Origin: Ricordea florida
Lineage: Eukaryota; Cnidaria; Anthozoa; Corallimorpharia; Ricordeidae
Reading direction: 5' to 3'
Length of the DNA stretch: 64,000 bases
Assembly: GCA_949710005.1 (NCBI GenBank)
Contig: OX453272.1
Coordinates: forward strand, 44,493,157-44,557,156
In this document: piece by piece, positions 42,001-48,665 of the stretch
Position numbering within the stretch: the stretch's first letter is position 1
Layout of the letters: each line of letters starts with the position of its first letter
Translations under genes and position numbers: made by a program
Notes under the pieces: generated by a model
Seen by the model: the letters and a program-made list of their open reading frames with translations, nothing else
What the model was told of the DNA's origin: nothing
The model's database searches: none

Positions 42001-45000
42001 ATCCTCAGAAATGATGAAGGATGACACAAAGAAAAAGGAAAAAAGTAAAAATAGCAAAGCAACTTGCCAAAGCCATTGGAAAACCAAACCAATCTATTAG
42101 CTGTGAACAAAATTTGTAAAAGGCTAAGAATGTGTAACAATATGTTAACCATGCAAAGTTTTCATCAACTAGTTCAAAGCCTTTCTGTTTACTTCCGAGC
42201 AGTCAAAGAGGGATTATAATAATAATAATAATAATATTTAATATTTATATTGCGCATTTTCTATAAAATAATCAAATGCGCATTACAATGAATAAAAAAT
42301 AAAATAAACCTATTTACAATTTCTATAAATCAAAAACGGAAATTACACTATTTACAATTAACTATAAGAAAAATAATTTACAGAGGAACTATGTAAAAAT
42401 CTAAATATAACCTAATTGTATTAACAAAATGCCTTCTTGAATAAAAATGTCTTAAGTTTCCTTTTAAAATCATTTGTGGTGCAAGCAGATCTAATGCTTA
42501 TGGGAAGACTGTTCCAAAGCCGTGGTGCTGCCGTCATGAAGGATCGATCTCCCATGGTAGCTTTTGTGAAACGCTTTGGAGTGCTCAAAAGAATTCCCTT
42601 GTTATTTCGCCGTAAATCATAGCGGGATGGCGGTAAAACAGAAATTAAATCAATGAGATATTTAGGAGCTGAGCCCTGGAGTACTTTAAAGGTGATCAAA
42701 AGGATTATATATTTTGTAAGCACGTTTTCCATAGTCTATCAACGCAGAGTGATCGCCTAGAAGCGGAGTTCTCTAAGGTTTTCGATGGAAACAGTAAAAA
42801 AACCCATCGATAACAGAAAAGTGTAATCGAATTTTCTGTTTTCAATTTATCAAGACATTTTCTTTATATTTTGGAGGGGTGGAAGGGTTCCAAAAATCCG
42901 CCGTTAAATGAAGTTTTCAATCTTTGTAAATTTCTCCGGTTAAACGATTCGCTAATACTTCTAGCAATTTTTCCTCGAATTAGTCCACTAAAATGAATGT
43001 TTTGGCAAAATAGAAAAGAAAAAAATCATCCGACTTTTGTGTCACTCAATTCTCAAAATTCTGGGAAGGTCCCTATCAATATACATTGCTGGCAAATTGC
43101 TTTGTTAGCATATTCAACATGACGCTGATGCATTAAAGTTTAAAGAGCATAAAAGATTTAAAATAACCGAGACTACCTGTTGGTGATTCAGTAGTTTCTT
43201 CTGGTGGTACAGTAGTTTCTTCTGGTGGTACAGTAGTTTCTTCTGGTGGTGAAGTAGTTTCTTCTGGTGGTACAGTAGTTTCTTCTGGTGGTACAGTAGT
43301 TTCTTCTGGTGGTACAGTAGTTTCTTCTGGTGGTACAGTAGTTTCTTCTGGTGGTACAGTAGTTTCTTCTGGTGGTGAAATAGTTTCTTCTGGTGGTACA
43401 GTAGTTTCTTCTGGTGGTACAGTAGTTTCTTCTGGTGGTGAAGTAGTTTCTTCTGGTGGTACAGTAGTTTCTTCTGGTGGTGAAGTAGTTTCTTCTGGTG
43501 GTACAGTAGTTTCTTCTGGTGGTACAGTAGTTTCTTCTGGTGGTACAGTAGTTTCTTCTGGTGGTGAAGTAGTTTCTTCTGGTGGTACAGTAGTTTCTTC
43601 TGGTGGTACAGTAGTTTCTTCTGGTGGTGAAGTAGTTTCTTCTGGTGGTACAGTAGTTTCTTCTGGTGGTACAGTAGTTTCTTCTGGTGGTACAGTAGTT
43701 TCTTCTGGTGGTGAAGTAGTTTCTTCTGGTGGTACAGTAGTTTCTTCTGGTGGTACAGTAGTTTCTTCTGGTGGTACAGTAGTTTCTTCTGGTGGTACAG
43801 TAGTTTCTTCTGGTGGTACAGTAGTTTCTTCTGGTGGTGAAGTAGTTTCGTCTGGTGGTACAGTAGTTTCTTCTGGTGGTACAGTAGTTTCTTCTGGTGG
43901 TACAGTAGTTTCTTCTGGTGGTACAGTAGTTTCTTCTGGTGGTACAGTAGTTTCTTCTGGTGGTGAAGTAGTTTCTTCTGGTGGTACAGTAGTTTCTTCT
44001 GGTGGTACAGTAGCTTCTTCTGGTGGTACAGTAGTTTCTTCTGGTGGAGAAGTAGTTTCTTCTGGTGGTACAGTAGTTTCTTCTGGTGGTACAGTAGTTT
44101 CTTCTGGTGGTACAGTAGTTTCTTCTGGTGGTACAGTAGTTTCTTCTGGTGGTGAAGTAGTTTCGTCTGGTGGTACAGTAGTTTCTTCTGGTGGTACAGT
44201 AGTTTCTTCTGGTGGTACAGTAGTTTCTTCTGGTGGTACAGTAGTTTCTTCTGGTGGTACAGTAGTTTCTTCTGGTGGTGAAGTAGTTTCTTCTGGTGGT
44301 ACAGTAGTTTCTTCTGGTGGTACAGTAGTTTCTTCTGGTGGTACAGTAGTTTCTTCTGGTGGTACAGTAGTTTCTTCTGGTGGTACAGTAGTTTCTTCTG
44401 GTGGTGAAGTAGTTTCTTCTGGTGGTGAAAAAGTTCCTTCTGTTGTAATATAAAAACATATAGGAAAAACATGTAATATAGAAACATCGAGCAAAAACAT
44501 GTCATATAAAAACATATAGCAAAAAACATGTAATATAAAAACATAGGGCAAAAACATGTAATACAAAAACATAGAGCAAAAAACATGTTATATAAAAACA
44601 TAGAGGAAAAACATGTAATACAATAACATAGAGGAAAAACATGTAATATAAAAACATATAGCAAAAACATGTAATATAAAAACATATAGCAAAAACATTT
44701 CAAAACCTGGAGGAGGGGGCGTTAGGGTCTATAGAAAAAACCGAAAAACAGCTATAGATTTAGGAACAAAACTGAAAACCAAATGCAAAACCAAATATTT
44801 ACACCCCGCAATTTCCGAAACCCTTATTTATCATCCCTAATCAATCCGATATGTAGGTGGCATGTGGGTGTATCTCGTCTAGGAAAGGAAATCTTCCATT
44901 CAATCGCAGACTTTAAGAGGGGAATTTTTGCGAGCACGAAAAGCTATCCTATAGCTCTGAAACCCCCCGTCGAAATCTTGAGTACTTAGACACGAATATG

Positions 45001-45852
45001 ATTTTATTAATTGAAACTTGCAATGCCCAGTCACCAGTCGAATACCAAATCCGAGATACCTTTTGTATTTTTGCCAAAAATCGAAAACCATCTGCAAAAA
45101 ATTGGACAAACCGCAAACCAAACAGATGGAAACCCGAAAAACCAAAGTTTTTCAGCTGTTCATAAACAAAAAAAAAACAACCTAAAAATGGCCAAAATCG
45201 TCAAACCGAAAATCCCAATATATCCCTCCAATATACTTACCGCAATCTTCATTATAGCAATAACGTGTTTGAGATTCGGGTCCCAGATACTGTTCCTGAC
45301 ATGATCTCCCTCCATTTGCAGGATAAGGGTTGTTGCAAGTTCTGGTTCGCCTTCTTATTCCTCCACCACAAGATTGAGAACATTCTGACCAATGACTCCA
45401 GTCACTGTATCCACCATCAGTAGCTACGTAAGGGAAAAAACGGAATGATGACTATCAAGTTGATGGCGTTCATGGATATGAGCTTCCTGAACGAGTCCAA
45501 CATGATTTGTTGTGGAATAATGAATAAGGAAATTTTGGGAATATGTATTTTCGGCACTGTCACAGACAAACTCGGAAAAAAACAAATCCTAGTTCTTTCA
45601 ACAAGAGGCGAACCTACGACCTTCAGATTACTAGCTCAGATGTTCTACTAGTGAGCTATAGGAGACTCTTGGGAGCAAGGCAATTAAACTTTGTAGGGTC
45701 AAGAAGGTTCATCACGTTGCCAATGCTATGAATCGTACGGTTGCTATTTGTCACTTTCTCACGTATAAATCACTGAAAGAGGTAATCAGTTCATGCTTAC
45801 CTTCACATGAAACAAAGCACACAAAAAGTGCGCACAGCCAATAAAGCTTCAT
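1..45852 (-). CDS. TSP1/mucin-like secreted protein gene with microexon array (gene model, 3' end outside window)
   Basis: Gene model assembled by hand from splice signals on the minus strand. The order is: signal-peptide exon, TSP1, Thr/Pro/Glu repeat exon, four TSP1 exons, one 24-nt microexon, then 69 microexons in the tandem array. Every complete internal exon is a multiple of 3 (183, 1263, 24 or 21 nt) and begins with 2 nt and ends with 1 nt of a split codon, so all introns are phase 1 and every junction stays in frame. Together the exons give about 3.84 kb of coding sequence, near 1280 residues, with no stop reached before the left edge. TSP1 domains are extracellular adhesion modules carrying C-mannose and O-fucose. 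The Ser/Thr/Pro-rich parts suggest an O-glycosylated stalk. A role in mucus, matrix or skeletal organic matrix is inference from coral coadhesin-like and mucin-like proteins. Membrane anchoring cannot be judged because the C-terminus is outside the window. Confidence 0.75.
98..33617 (-). CDS. Class a microexons (24 nt, 23 copies)
   Basis: Third microexon of each unit in transcript order, about 770 bp after class c. The acceptor is atttaaaacag and the donor gtaaat. In phase 1 it reads (Glu)-ESTTAGP. The lower coordinates are 98, 1302, 2505, 3709, 8429, 9633, 10836, 12040, 16760, 17964, 19167, 20370, 21574, 22777, 23980, 25184, 26381, 27584, 28787, 29989, 31193, 32396 and 33594. The 24 nt look identical in all copies, including the diverged units on the right. 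A 64-66 codon open frame over the same bases reads in a different phase and is not the exon frame. Confidence 0.65.
891..34407 (-). CDS. Class c microexons (21 nt, 23 copies)
   Basis: Second microexon of each unit in transcript order, about 210 bp after class b. It has a strong donor gtaagaat. Its acceptor (ctggataaag) is the weakest of the three classes, although a pyrimidine-rich stretch precedes it. In phase 1 it reads (Gly)-STGPPV. The lower coordinates are 891, 2094, 3298, 8018, 9222, 10425, 11629, 16349, 17553, 18756, 19959, 21163, 22366, 23569, 24773, 25970, 27174, 28377, 29580, 30782, 31986, 33183 and 34387. No change was seen in the 21 nt in any copy. The two transposon insertions lie just beyond the donors of the copies at 8018 and 16349 and leave them intact. 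Confidence 0.58.
1122..34640 (-). CDS. Class b microexons (24 nt, 23 copies)
   Basis: First microexon of each unit in transcript order. The acceptor is tttccaacag and the donor gtaagc. In phase 1 each reads (Gly)-GSTEGPT. The lower coordinates of the 23 copies are 1122, 2325, 3529, 8249, 9453, 10656, 11860, 16580, 17784, 18987, 20190, 21394, 22597, 23800, 25004, 26201, 27404, 28607, 29809, 31013, 32216, 33414 and 34617; each spans 24 nt. The copies at 20190 and 23800 read GSMEGPT. The copy at 31013 reads ESTEEPT and keeps its splice sites. The length, intact sites and constant phase argue for real exons. Transcript data are needed for proof. Confidence 0.65.
4490..4522 (+). repeat. ISL2EU copy 1 left terminal inverted repeat
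   Basis: About 33 bp starting AGAGTACCGAAG. It contains the palindrome TGACGTCA. It matches the right terminus (about 7971-8004, reverse complement) except for a one-base length difference and a substitution after the first 12 bases. A further shared block, ggttctaaacaaa, lies inside both ends. Confidence 0.9.
4565..5986 (+). pseudogene. ISL2EU copy 1 YqaJ-like nuclease with SWIM zinc finger, interrupted
   Basis: Exon 1 is 4565-4738 (58 codons, donor gtaagt) and exon 2 starts at 4820 (acceptor tacag, phase 0). A SWIM finger C-x-C-x6-C-x-H lies at residues 71-82 (CECPRGNYKCSH). A YqaJ/lambda-exonuclease-like domain follows, with GRLTASNFG, a Glu near residue 267, Asp in GASPDG (about 300) and the Glu and Lys of EVKCPF (about 310-312). 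These are the metal-binding residues of this nuclease fold. The frame stops at 5684 inside a 100-bp inserted repeat and resumes at 5792 (HVYWHQVQGQLYL) to a stop at 5986. Without the insert the length would be about 410 residues. The nuclease's role in ISL2EU transposition is not established. This copy should give a truncated protein lacking its C-terminal part. Confidence 0.85.
5684..5783 (-). mobile_element. Short non-LTR (L2/CR1-like) 3'-tail insertion in the ISL2EU nuclease gene, copy 1
   Basis: A 100-bp insertion flanked by the 8-bp direct repeat ATAAAGGA (5676-5683 and 5784-5791). It starts with (TAATGA)n and contains aatttatatagcgca and aaaggcgctttaca, the same arrangement as the LINE 3' end at 42220-42300. 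This indicates a minus-strand-oriented LINE or SINE 3' tail. Insert plus one duplication is 108 bp, so reading frame is kept on either side, but the insert begins with a stop codon. Confidence 0.75.
6343..7894 (-). CDS. ISL2EU copy 1 transposase (THAP domain plus DDE_4/HARBI1-like catalytic domain)
   Basis: Exon 1 is 7782-7894 (ATG at 7892-7894, donor gtaagg) and exon 2 is 6343-7597 (acceptor ttttaatag). The split codon encodes Arg, and the product is about 455 residues. The N-terminus is a THAP zinc finger: C4 and C9 (VQCFAPDC), FRFP, a Trp pair, then C51-x2-H54 (VCSCHF). A charged and Ser-rich linker and a short coiled region follow. The DDE triad is about D284 (VIDCTDIEI), D359 (ILADKGF) and E404 (HVERANARIK). 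The frame is intact, so this gene may still be functional. It converges on the nuclease gene. Transcription in the transposon runs in the same direction as the host gene. Confidence 0.9.
7971..8004 (-). repeat. ISL2EU copy 1 right terminal inverted repeat
   Basis: Reverse complement begins AGAGTACCGAAG and contains TGACGTCACG, pairing with the left end. It is immediately followed by the AT duplication and then by normal array sequence leading to a class c microexon donor. Confidence 0.9.
12896..14317 (+). pseudogene. ISL2EU copy 2 YqaJ-like nuclease with SWIM finger, interrupted
   Basis: Exon 1 is 12896-13069 and exon 2 starts at 13151. The SWIM and YqaJ motifs are the same as in copy 1. The frame is stopped at 14015 by the same inserted repeat and resumes at 14123 to a stop at 14317. 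No difference from copy 1 was seen in the translations. Confidence 0.85.
14015..14114 (-). mobile_element. Short non-LTR 3'-tail insertion in the ISL2EU nuclease gene, copy 2
   Basis: Counterpart of the insertion at 5684, with the same ATAAAGGA flanks (14007-14014 and 14115-14122). Its presence in both copies dates the insertion before the 8331-bp duplication. Confidence 0.75.
14674..16225 (-). CDS. ISL2EU copy 2 transposase (THAP plus DDE)
   Basis: Exons are 16113-16225 and 14674-15928. The translation matches copy 1 over the whole length checked, with THAP C2CH residues, the DDE residues and an intact frame. Its splice sites are the same as in copy 1. Confidence 0.88.
25400..25486 (+). other. 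Small plus-strand open frame in diverged array units (28 codons), unknown
   Basis: In the diverged units (for example 25400-25486, with counterparts in the units near 26.6, 27.8, 31.4, 32.6 and 33.8 kb) there is a 28-codon frame starting MANRDIKLFIPKEQ and ending in Glu/Ala-rich residues, preceded by a pyrimidine tract and cag. In the homogenised units the ATG is TTG, and many copies also lack one base (ggaatc to ggatc). It may be the remains of an exon of another gene trapped in the repeat. No family is recognised. Confidence 0.25.
34799..34822 (-). pseudogene. Decayed class a microexon at the array edge
   Basis: This position matches the class a microexon and keeps its acceptor (ttttaatcag-type, on the minus strand cag at 34823-34825), but the donor dinucleotide is lost: minus-strand TT replaces GT at 34798-34797. 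The coding part is also changed (ETTTTAF-like instead of ESTTAGP). It marks the outer, transcription-upstream edge of the array. Normal splicing should skip it. Confidence 0.6.
34823..35042. other. Array-flanking intron sequence
   Basis: About 220 bp between the decayed microexon and exon 8. Parts align loosely with the array unit (acatgatacaaatagataa against acataatacaaatggataa), so it is an old diverged unit. No coding sequence was recognised. Confidence 0.5.
35043..35066 (-). CDS. Exon 8: single 24-nt microexon outside the array
   Basis: A 24-nt exon with acceptor tttcaacag and donor gtaaac. Read in the phase forced by exon 7 (TGT G| then CA), it gives Ala-GTTAPPA, the same Ser/Thr/Pro-type sequence as the array microexons. 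Its flanks align with those of array microexon class a (gataagaataa...aaatttacct against gataagaaataacgaagtttacct), so it appears to be an older, unamplified relative just outside the array. Confidence 0.65.
35688..35779. mobile_element. Short Penelope-like element 3' remnant with target duplication
   Basis: The segment contains gggctaacgctcgaaacgtc, a sequence commonly found at the ends of cnidarian Penelope-like elements. It is flanked by a 14-bp direct repeat (cttaattaggatac at 35674-35687 and 35780-35793). It lies in the intron just past the exon 7 donor. Confidence 0.55.
35822..36004 (-). CDS. Exon 7: TSP1 domain 5 with an extra cysteine
   Basis: A 183-nt, phase 1-1 exon, with acceptor attcctttag and donor gtaagcct. 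The translation starts [18 protein letters not shown], continues GVGSRSRSRTC and ends QCTNEPC. An additional Cys occurs where the other copies have Gly (PKNCGKTC), so this domain also has an odd number of Cys. It is the last TSP1 exon before the gene passes into microexons. A short Penelope-like insertion lies about 40 bp past its donor. Confidence 0.85.
36005..37207. other. Intron between TSP1 exons 6 and 7
   Basis: About 1.2 kb. The open frames at 36705-36990 on the minus strand overlap one another and show no known domain. No exon with phase-1 splice sites was recognised. Confidence 0.5.
37208..37390 (-). CDS. Exon 6: TSP1 domain 4
   Basis: A 183-nt, phase 1-1 exon, with acceptor acgtacttctag and donor gtaagtct. 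The translation starts [18 protein letters not shown], continues AGGTRGRFRNC and ends NCNTKEC. All six TSP1 Cys and both ladder Trp are present. The flanking introns hold no other recognisable coding sequence. Confidence 0.87.
37391..38894. other. Intron between TSP1 exons 5 and 6
   Basis: About 1.5 kb. A 77-codon minus frame at 37824-38057 has ordinary-looking composition (ITDQIQHVPVELFVHF) and may be a decayed repeat-derived coding fragment, but no family can be named. The rest looks non-coding. Confidence 0.4.
38895..39077 (-). CDS. Exon 5: TSP1 domain 3 with an extra cysteine
   Basis: A 183-nt, phase 1-1 exon, with acceptor attcttgtag and donor gtaagcat. The translation starts IDGSYGEWSKWCQCTETC and ends EQCNTNRC. 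It has the usual six TSP1 Cys, but the Ser normally following the second Trp is Cys (WSKWCQC), giving a seventh, unpaired Cys that could make an intermolecular disulfide. The longer open frames overlapping here on both strands are in other phases and have no TSP1 content. Confidence 0.82.
39078..40516. other. Intron between TSP1 exons 4 and 5, right part
   Basis: Apart from the palindromic element near 40025, no gene, domain or RNA was recognised in this 1.4-kb stretch. Confidence 0.5.
40025..40058. repeat. Perfect 34-bp palindrome inside a foldback (MITE-like) element
   Basis: Each arm is 17 bp, agtgattatcggtgaat and its reverse complement, with no mismatch. Outer flanks (caattatccgccgaagg near 40007 and ...gcgaataattg near 40079) are imperfect inverted repeats, and related pieces (gtgattatcggctgataatc) occur at 40201-40220. 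This suggests a small non-autonomous foldback element in the intron. Confidence 0.7.
40517..41370. repeat. 15-bp minisatellite (about 55 copies)
   Basis: The tandem unit ttcaatgttttaggc has scattered variants (tttaagg, tcttaggg, ttttggg), interrupted twice by ctttaccgttcgagagtaa-type spacers. Open frames on both strands (CFRLQ or KPKTL repeats) exist only because the unit is 15 bp. It lies in the intron between exons 4 and 5. Confidence 0.9.
41601..41783 (-). CDS. Exon 4: TSP1 domain 2
   Basis: A 183-nt, phase 1-1 exon, with acceptor tgtgcgtag and donor gtaagtgt. The translation starts [18 protein letters not shown], continues GGGERWRNRTC and ends EYCQTEEC. The Trp ladder, CSNSCGGG motif and six Cys identify a canonical TSP1 domain. 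Its acceptor and first bases are nearly identical to those of exon 2 (ctactgatggtggatac), so the two exons are close paralogs. It follows the Thr/Pro/Glu exon in the transcript. Confidence 0.85.
42214..42732 (-). mobile_element. L2/CR1-like non-LTR retrotransposon, 3' end
   Basis: A minus-strand frame of 103 codons (42421-42732) matches the C-terminal tail of CR1/L2-type reverse transcriptases: KVLQGSAPKYL, LRRNNKG, GDRSFMTAAPRLWNSLP and FKRKLKTFLFKKAF. The 3' UTR follows, with the tgcgcattt/aatgcgca signature, ending in an (ATT)n tail at 42218-42240. It is 5'-truncated and lies in the intron between exons 3 and 4, in the same orientation as the host gene. Confidence 0.8.
43177..44439 (-). 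CDS. Exon 3: Thr/Pro/Glu-rich repeat exon (7-residue repeat, about 60 copies)
   Basis: A 1263-nt exon, divisible by 3, with acceptor tattacaacag and donor gtagtc. It encodes about 60 tandem copies of a 21-bp unit reading TTVPPEE or TTSPPEE. Rare variants are ISPPEET, EEATVPP and a PPDET form that occurs twice, 315 bp (15 units) apart, showing internal block duplication. The frame used joins TSP1 exon 2 (split codon Glu, then GTFSPPEET) to TSP1 exon 4 (ends ESPTG/A). Two other frames on the same strand are also open because the unit is 21 bp, but they give Lys/Gln/His- or Arg/Asn/Tyr-rich peptides that do not fit the splice phase. The product would be an acidic, Pro-rich, heavily O-glycosylated, extended segment. 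Confidence 0.75.
44445..44700. repeat. 28-bp AT-rich minisatellite
   Basis: About nine copies of a unit like aaaacatgtaatataaaaac followed by atatagca, immediately upstream (in transcript terms) of the Thr/Pro/Glu exon's acceptor. The long minus-strand frames rich in Phe/Tyr/Met here are artefacts of the repeat. Confidence 0.85.
44703..45200. repeat. Dispersed repeat shared with 62880-63180 (inverted)
   Basis: The stretch with ggcgttagggtctatagaaaa, ccgaaaaacagctatagattt and many 'accgaaa' and 'aaccaaa' motifs resembles the reverse complement of 62880-63180 (gggcgttggggcctatagaaaa, ccgaaaaattgccatagattt). The relation was seen by eye, and the extent is uncertain. Confidence 0.45.
45241..45423 (-). 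CDS. Exon 2: TSP1 domain 1
   Basis: A 183-nt exon with 61 codons' worth of sequence and phase-1 ends. The acceptor is cttacgtag and the donor gtaagtat. The translation begins TDGGYSDWSHWSECSQSC, with the Trp ladder W-x2-W-x2-C and then CSQSCGGG, the site type used for O-fucosylation in TSP1 repeats. It ends CYNEDC. Six Cys in TSP1 spacing are present. The codon split between exon 1 and exon 2 gives Ala. This exon is the same length as the four other TSP1 exons of the gene, which supports repeated duplication of one exon. Confidence 0.85.
45801..45852 (-). CDS. Exon 1: start codon and signal peptide
   Basis: The ATG is at 45850-45852. The exon encodes 17 codons, MKLYWLCALFVCFVSCE, plus the first base of codon 18, and is followed by the donor gtaagc at 45800-45795. 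The short charged start, hydrophobic core (LCALFVCFVS) and small residues before a Cys/Glu form a convincing secretory signal peptide. A pyrimidine-rich acceptor (ending tttcag, near 45873) lies just upstream, so a 5' UTR intron is likely. The exon ends in phase 1, matching the TSP1 exon that follows. It is the first exon of the gene that runs leftward through the microexon array. Confidence 0.75.
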
Positions 45853-46139
45853 TTTCGGATAACTGCTCCGCTGAAACGTAAACAACAAATTCAGAAGAAT
45901 TTTTTTAAAAAATCGCTTGGTGCGGCCCTTTTTACGTAAAAAGCATCAATGATTATGTCCCACGTCTGCCGTTTCCATTTAAATAAGTGTTCATCTAGTT
46001 TACTATTATGAGATAACGAGCCGTGATGGAGACAATGGACGATCCGGCGCATAGAGCCGAGTTGACTATGTAAATCAGTGAAAACGAGAATAACTAGACC
46101 CATGGTTTTTGAAGAATTCATCTGGCGCTTTATCTTTTC
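45853..46139. promoter_or_regulatory. 5' flank of the TSP1/mucin-like gene
   Basis: About 290 bp upstream of the ATG. The first 20 bp look like the end of a 5' UTR exon after an acceptor (gtttacgtttcag). No clear TATA box or core promoter could be assigned, and the true transcription start may lie further right. Confidence 0.3.
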
Positions 46140-46144
46140 AAGTG

Positions 46145-46185
<41 letters not shown>

Positions 46186-46490
46186 CATTATTACTATTAT
46201 TATCTCATGATGCTTACGCTCTGGCAGATGTTACGCGCATTTGAACCAAAGAAGCAAGCCATAACCAATGGCCAAAGGTCCTTTGGATCATTCCTCCTTG
46301 TTTAGTTTTCTAAAACCTTTCTTAAGATCCTTGCTGTTCCCAGTACAACTGTTTTCTGCAAGAGTCCTATCTTGATAGCAATTCCTAACTTTGCAAGCCA
46401 TCCATCTGACCTTTTGCTTACTCCTCCTGTTGCACCAACAACTGTTGATACCACTTCTGCCATACATTCTTAATTTCTCTCTTTAGCTCC
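46140..46490 (-). mobile_element. Non-LTR retrotransposon 3' end A
   Basis: Minus-strand coding up to a stop at 46302-46304 reads VVGATGGVSKRSDGWLAKLG, then LLQKTVVLGTARILRKVLEN. This is the conserved C-terminal segment of a cnidarian LINE reverse transcriptase family. The 3' UTR and an (ATT)n tail (46146-46203) follow. It is 5'-truncated and lies head-to-tail with copy B. Confidence 0.7.
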
Positions 46491-46493
46491 TGA

Positions 46494-46930
46494 TTATTAT
46501 CATTATTATTATTATTATTATTAATATTGCTTTTGTTATCGTGTCCATTTCTTGTAGACTCAGGCAGGATATTCTGCCTGGTTTACAGTCCTTGGGAGCA
46601 GGTTACAACAAGTCCCCACAGGTCCCAGGTCTCTCTGTTCCTTCTTCTTACAGGGATAGTACTTTCCTTAGAATCTTTGCTGTCCCCAGCAATGCTGTTT
46701 TCTTGATAACGTCCAACCTCACGTTCACATCGATTCACTTCATGTACTCCTTAAAGCTGACTGATATGGCTCCAAGGCCCCAATAACCACAGGCACTTCA
46801 ATGAATTTTCGCACGTGCCAGACTTTTGCGATCTCATCTTTCAATAGTTGGTATTTCTTTAACTTCGCCAGTTTCTTATCTTTCACCCTGTCATCACCTG
46901 GGATAGCAACATCGATTATGACTTTCAAAA
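46494..46930 (-). mobile_element. Non-LTR retrotransposon 3' end B
   Basis: Same family as copy A. The minus strand reads AIPGDDRVKDKKLAKLKKYQ, then VWHVRKFIEVPVVIGALEP and, in another frame, KKTALLGTAKILRKVLSL to a stop at 46648-46650. An (ATT)n tail lies at about 46494-46527. A frameshift separates the two coding parts, so it is dead. Confidence 0.7.
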
Positions 46931-48665
46931 GTCATAATCGTGCCGTCCAGGTATCATTCCCTAAAATTTTCGAACTCTTCAATTTCAGCTAGGATATCAG
47001 AACAGATCAAATTCTTGTAGGTTATAAAAACACATCTTTAGACAGTCTTTCAACATAACAAGGAGCCTAGAAATGTCTCTCAGAGGCTTATTGCTCAATC
47101 TGCTTGTTAGGTGCCCCTGTCAATCCTGTCGAACCCTGTCATTTGGTTTAAAATAAGTGCGCGTATCAAGGAATGACTCTATCTCAAATCTTGCTCCTTT
47201 GTAAATGCTTTGTAAGTACTTTCTTTGTCAGAAATGTCAGCTGAAAATTTGATTGTAGGGTGATGTCCTTTCCCTTGTTCAATGAAGGCGTTTACTTTCT
47301 CTTTCTAGCGGTTTTATTTTGCGGTCTTTGTGTTTCATATTGAAGTATTTTCGTGTATCTGAGACCCTCTTTTTTTTATCTGCACACTCAGAAAGCAGGC
47401 AAGGATAGGACTCAACTTCTTCTCAAAATCTGATGTTTTTCATACGCTCGAATTGTTTCTGAATGAGCTCGAATTTCTCTTTTACGTCACAGTACAAGAA
47501 GTGTGGCTTGTGCTGTTTTGTTTTTGGGACGATTTTCATCGTTTGATTTCTTTGGTCTGTTTTTTGCCTTTTTTAGTTGCCACTGATTAGATTCGATGTT
47601 CTGGTAATGAAACGTAATGAGTTCGCCTATTAAGTACTGACCTTTCTTATGACTCCGATTGCCTTCTGAAATTCTTCGTCGCGCCTTATCAGTGCTTTTA
47701 CGTTGCATGTTAACATCTTGGGGCAAGTCTCATAGGTCTGGTAGCTTTTGAGTTTTCTAATCGCTTTTTCTGATTTGTTGATTCTCTCCTCTATGGCAGG
47801 AACGGAGTCCCTGGCGTGGGGGGCTCTCTTTGAAAGGCGTTCTGTGGAGTTCGGGCGATGGTGGCTACGTTTTCCTTTGCCGTACGTGTTCTCGTCCTGG
47901 CATTTGTCTGTCTACTGGTTCGTCTCTTTGGGTCTCCGTCTCCTCGCTGACGTCTTTCTTTTTGTCCGCGGTCTCCATTTGTTCGTTTGCTAACGCGTTG
48001 GTCTAGCAGGAGGCTTTCATTGTCCAGGATACTTTAAGACTCGCTGTCAATCATTTCAGTATCCGTGTACGAACAGTTTCTTGTTTCAGCGTGTTTCTTA
48101 AGCAAGACCGGTTTCGACCCTATAGCGGATCTTGTCAATTAATATTGCGGCTATTCGGAGTAATTGAGTGACGTAACGTGAGCCATGTTGCGTGTTTTTA
48201 TACCGATGTGCAGGATCGAAAATACGTTGTTCTGATTGGTCTATCTCTCAAGACCATGAGTGTTATTGAATTTCGATCCTTTGTACATGTATGTTTCTTG
48301 CAAAGGTCGTTTATGTGATTTTTGGACAGATAGGGCTCCATTCTCTACTAGAGAAATTTGTATGGGTTTCCACTTTTGTCTGTTCGTTTCTCTTAAAGAG
48401 ATGTTGTGTTATACTTTGCTTTTTGTGGAATATGGTGGAATTCGCGTTTTAGTCATTACACATAGACATTAGCGAACATTCGGGGGACCTCGAGCAAATA
48501 ACAAAGAACTTTCGTAAAATTAATCTTTCCTGCCCCTCAGATTTGCATAAGCTTCAAAATTTCCTGTCGTAAAAACTCGCGACATTTGAATTAAATAGTG
48601 TCCATGTATTTCAGGATTATTTATATTCTTAACTGCTACTTAGTACTCCGTGGAAAAATTCACTA
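46931..48665. other. Decayed repeat-derived region
   Basis: The minus strand holds short open stretches of retroelement character, for example an about 51-codon frame at 47630-47800 (IEERINKSEKAIRKLKSY, CPKMLTCNVKAL). No intact gene is present. The block near 48095-48140 (aagaccggtttcgaccctat) looks like a dispersed repeat end. The family could not be assigned. Confidence 0.35.

Noticed and set aside
43114-44703. The 529-codon and 423-codon minus frames through the 21-bp repeats
   Set aside because: They run through intron minisatellite sequence and do not match the splice phase. The exon frame is the Thr/Pro/Glu one between 43177 and 44439.
48095-48140. Possible regulatory hairpin near aagaccggtttcgaccctat
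   Set aside because: No stable stem was found. It looks like the end of a dispersed repeat, and the family could not be named.
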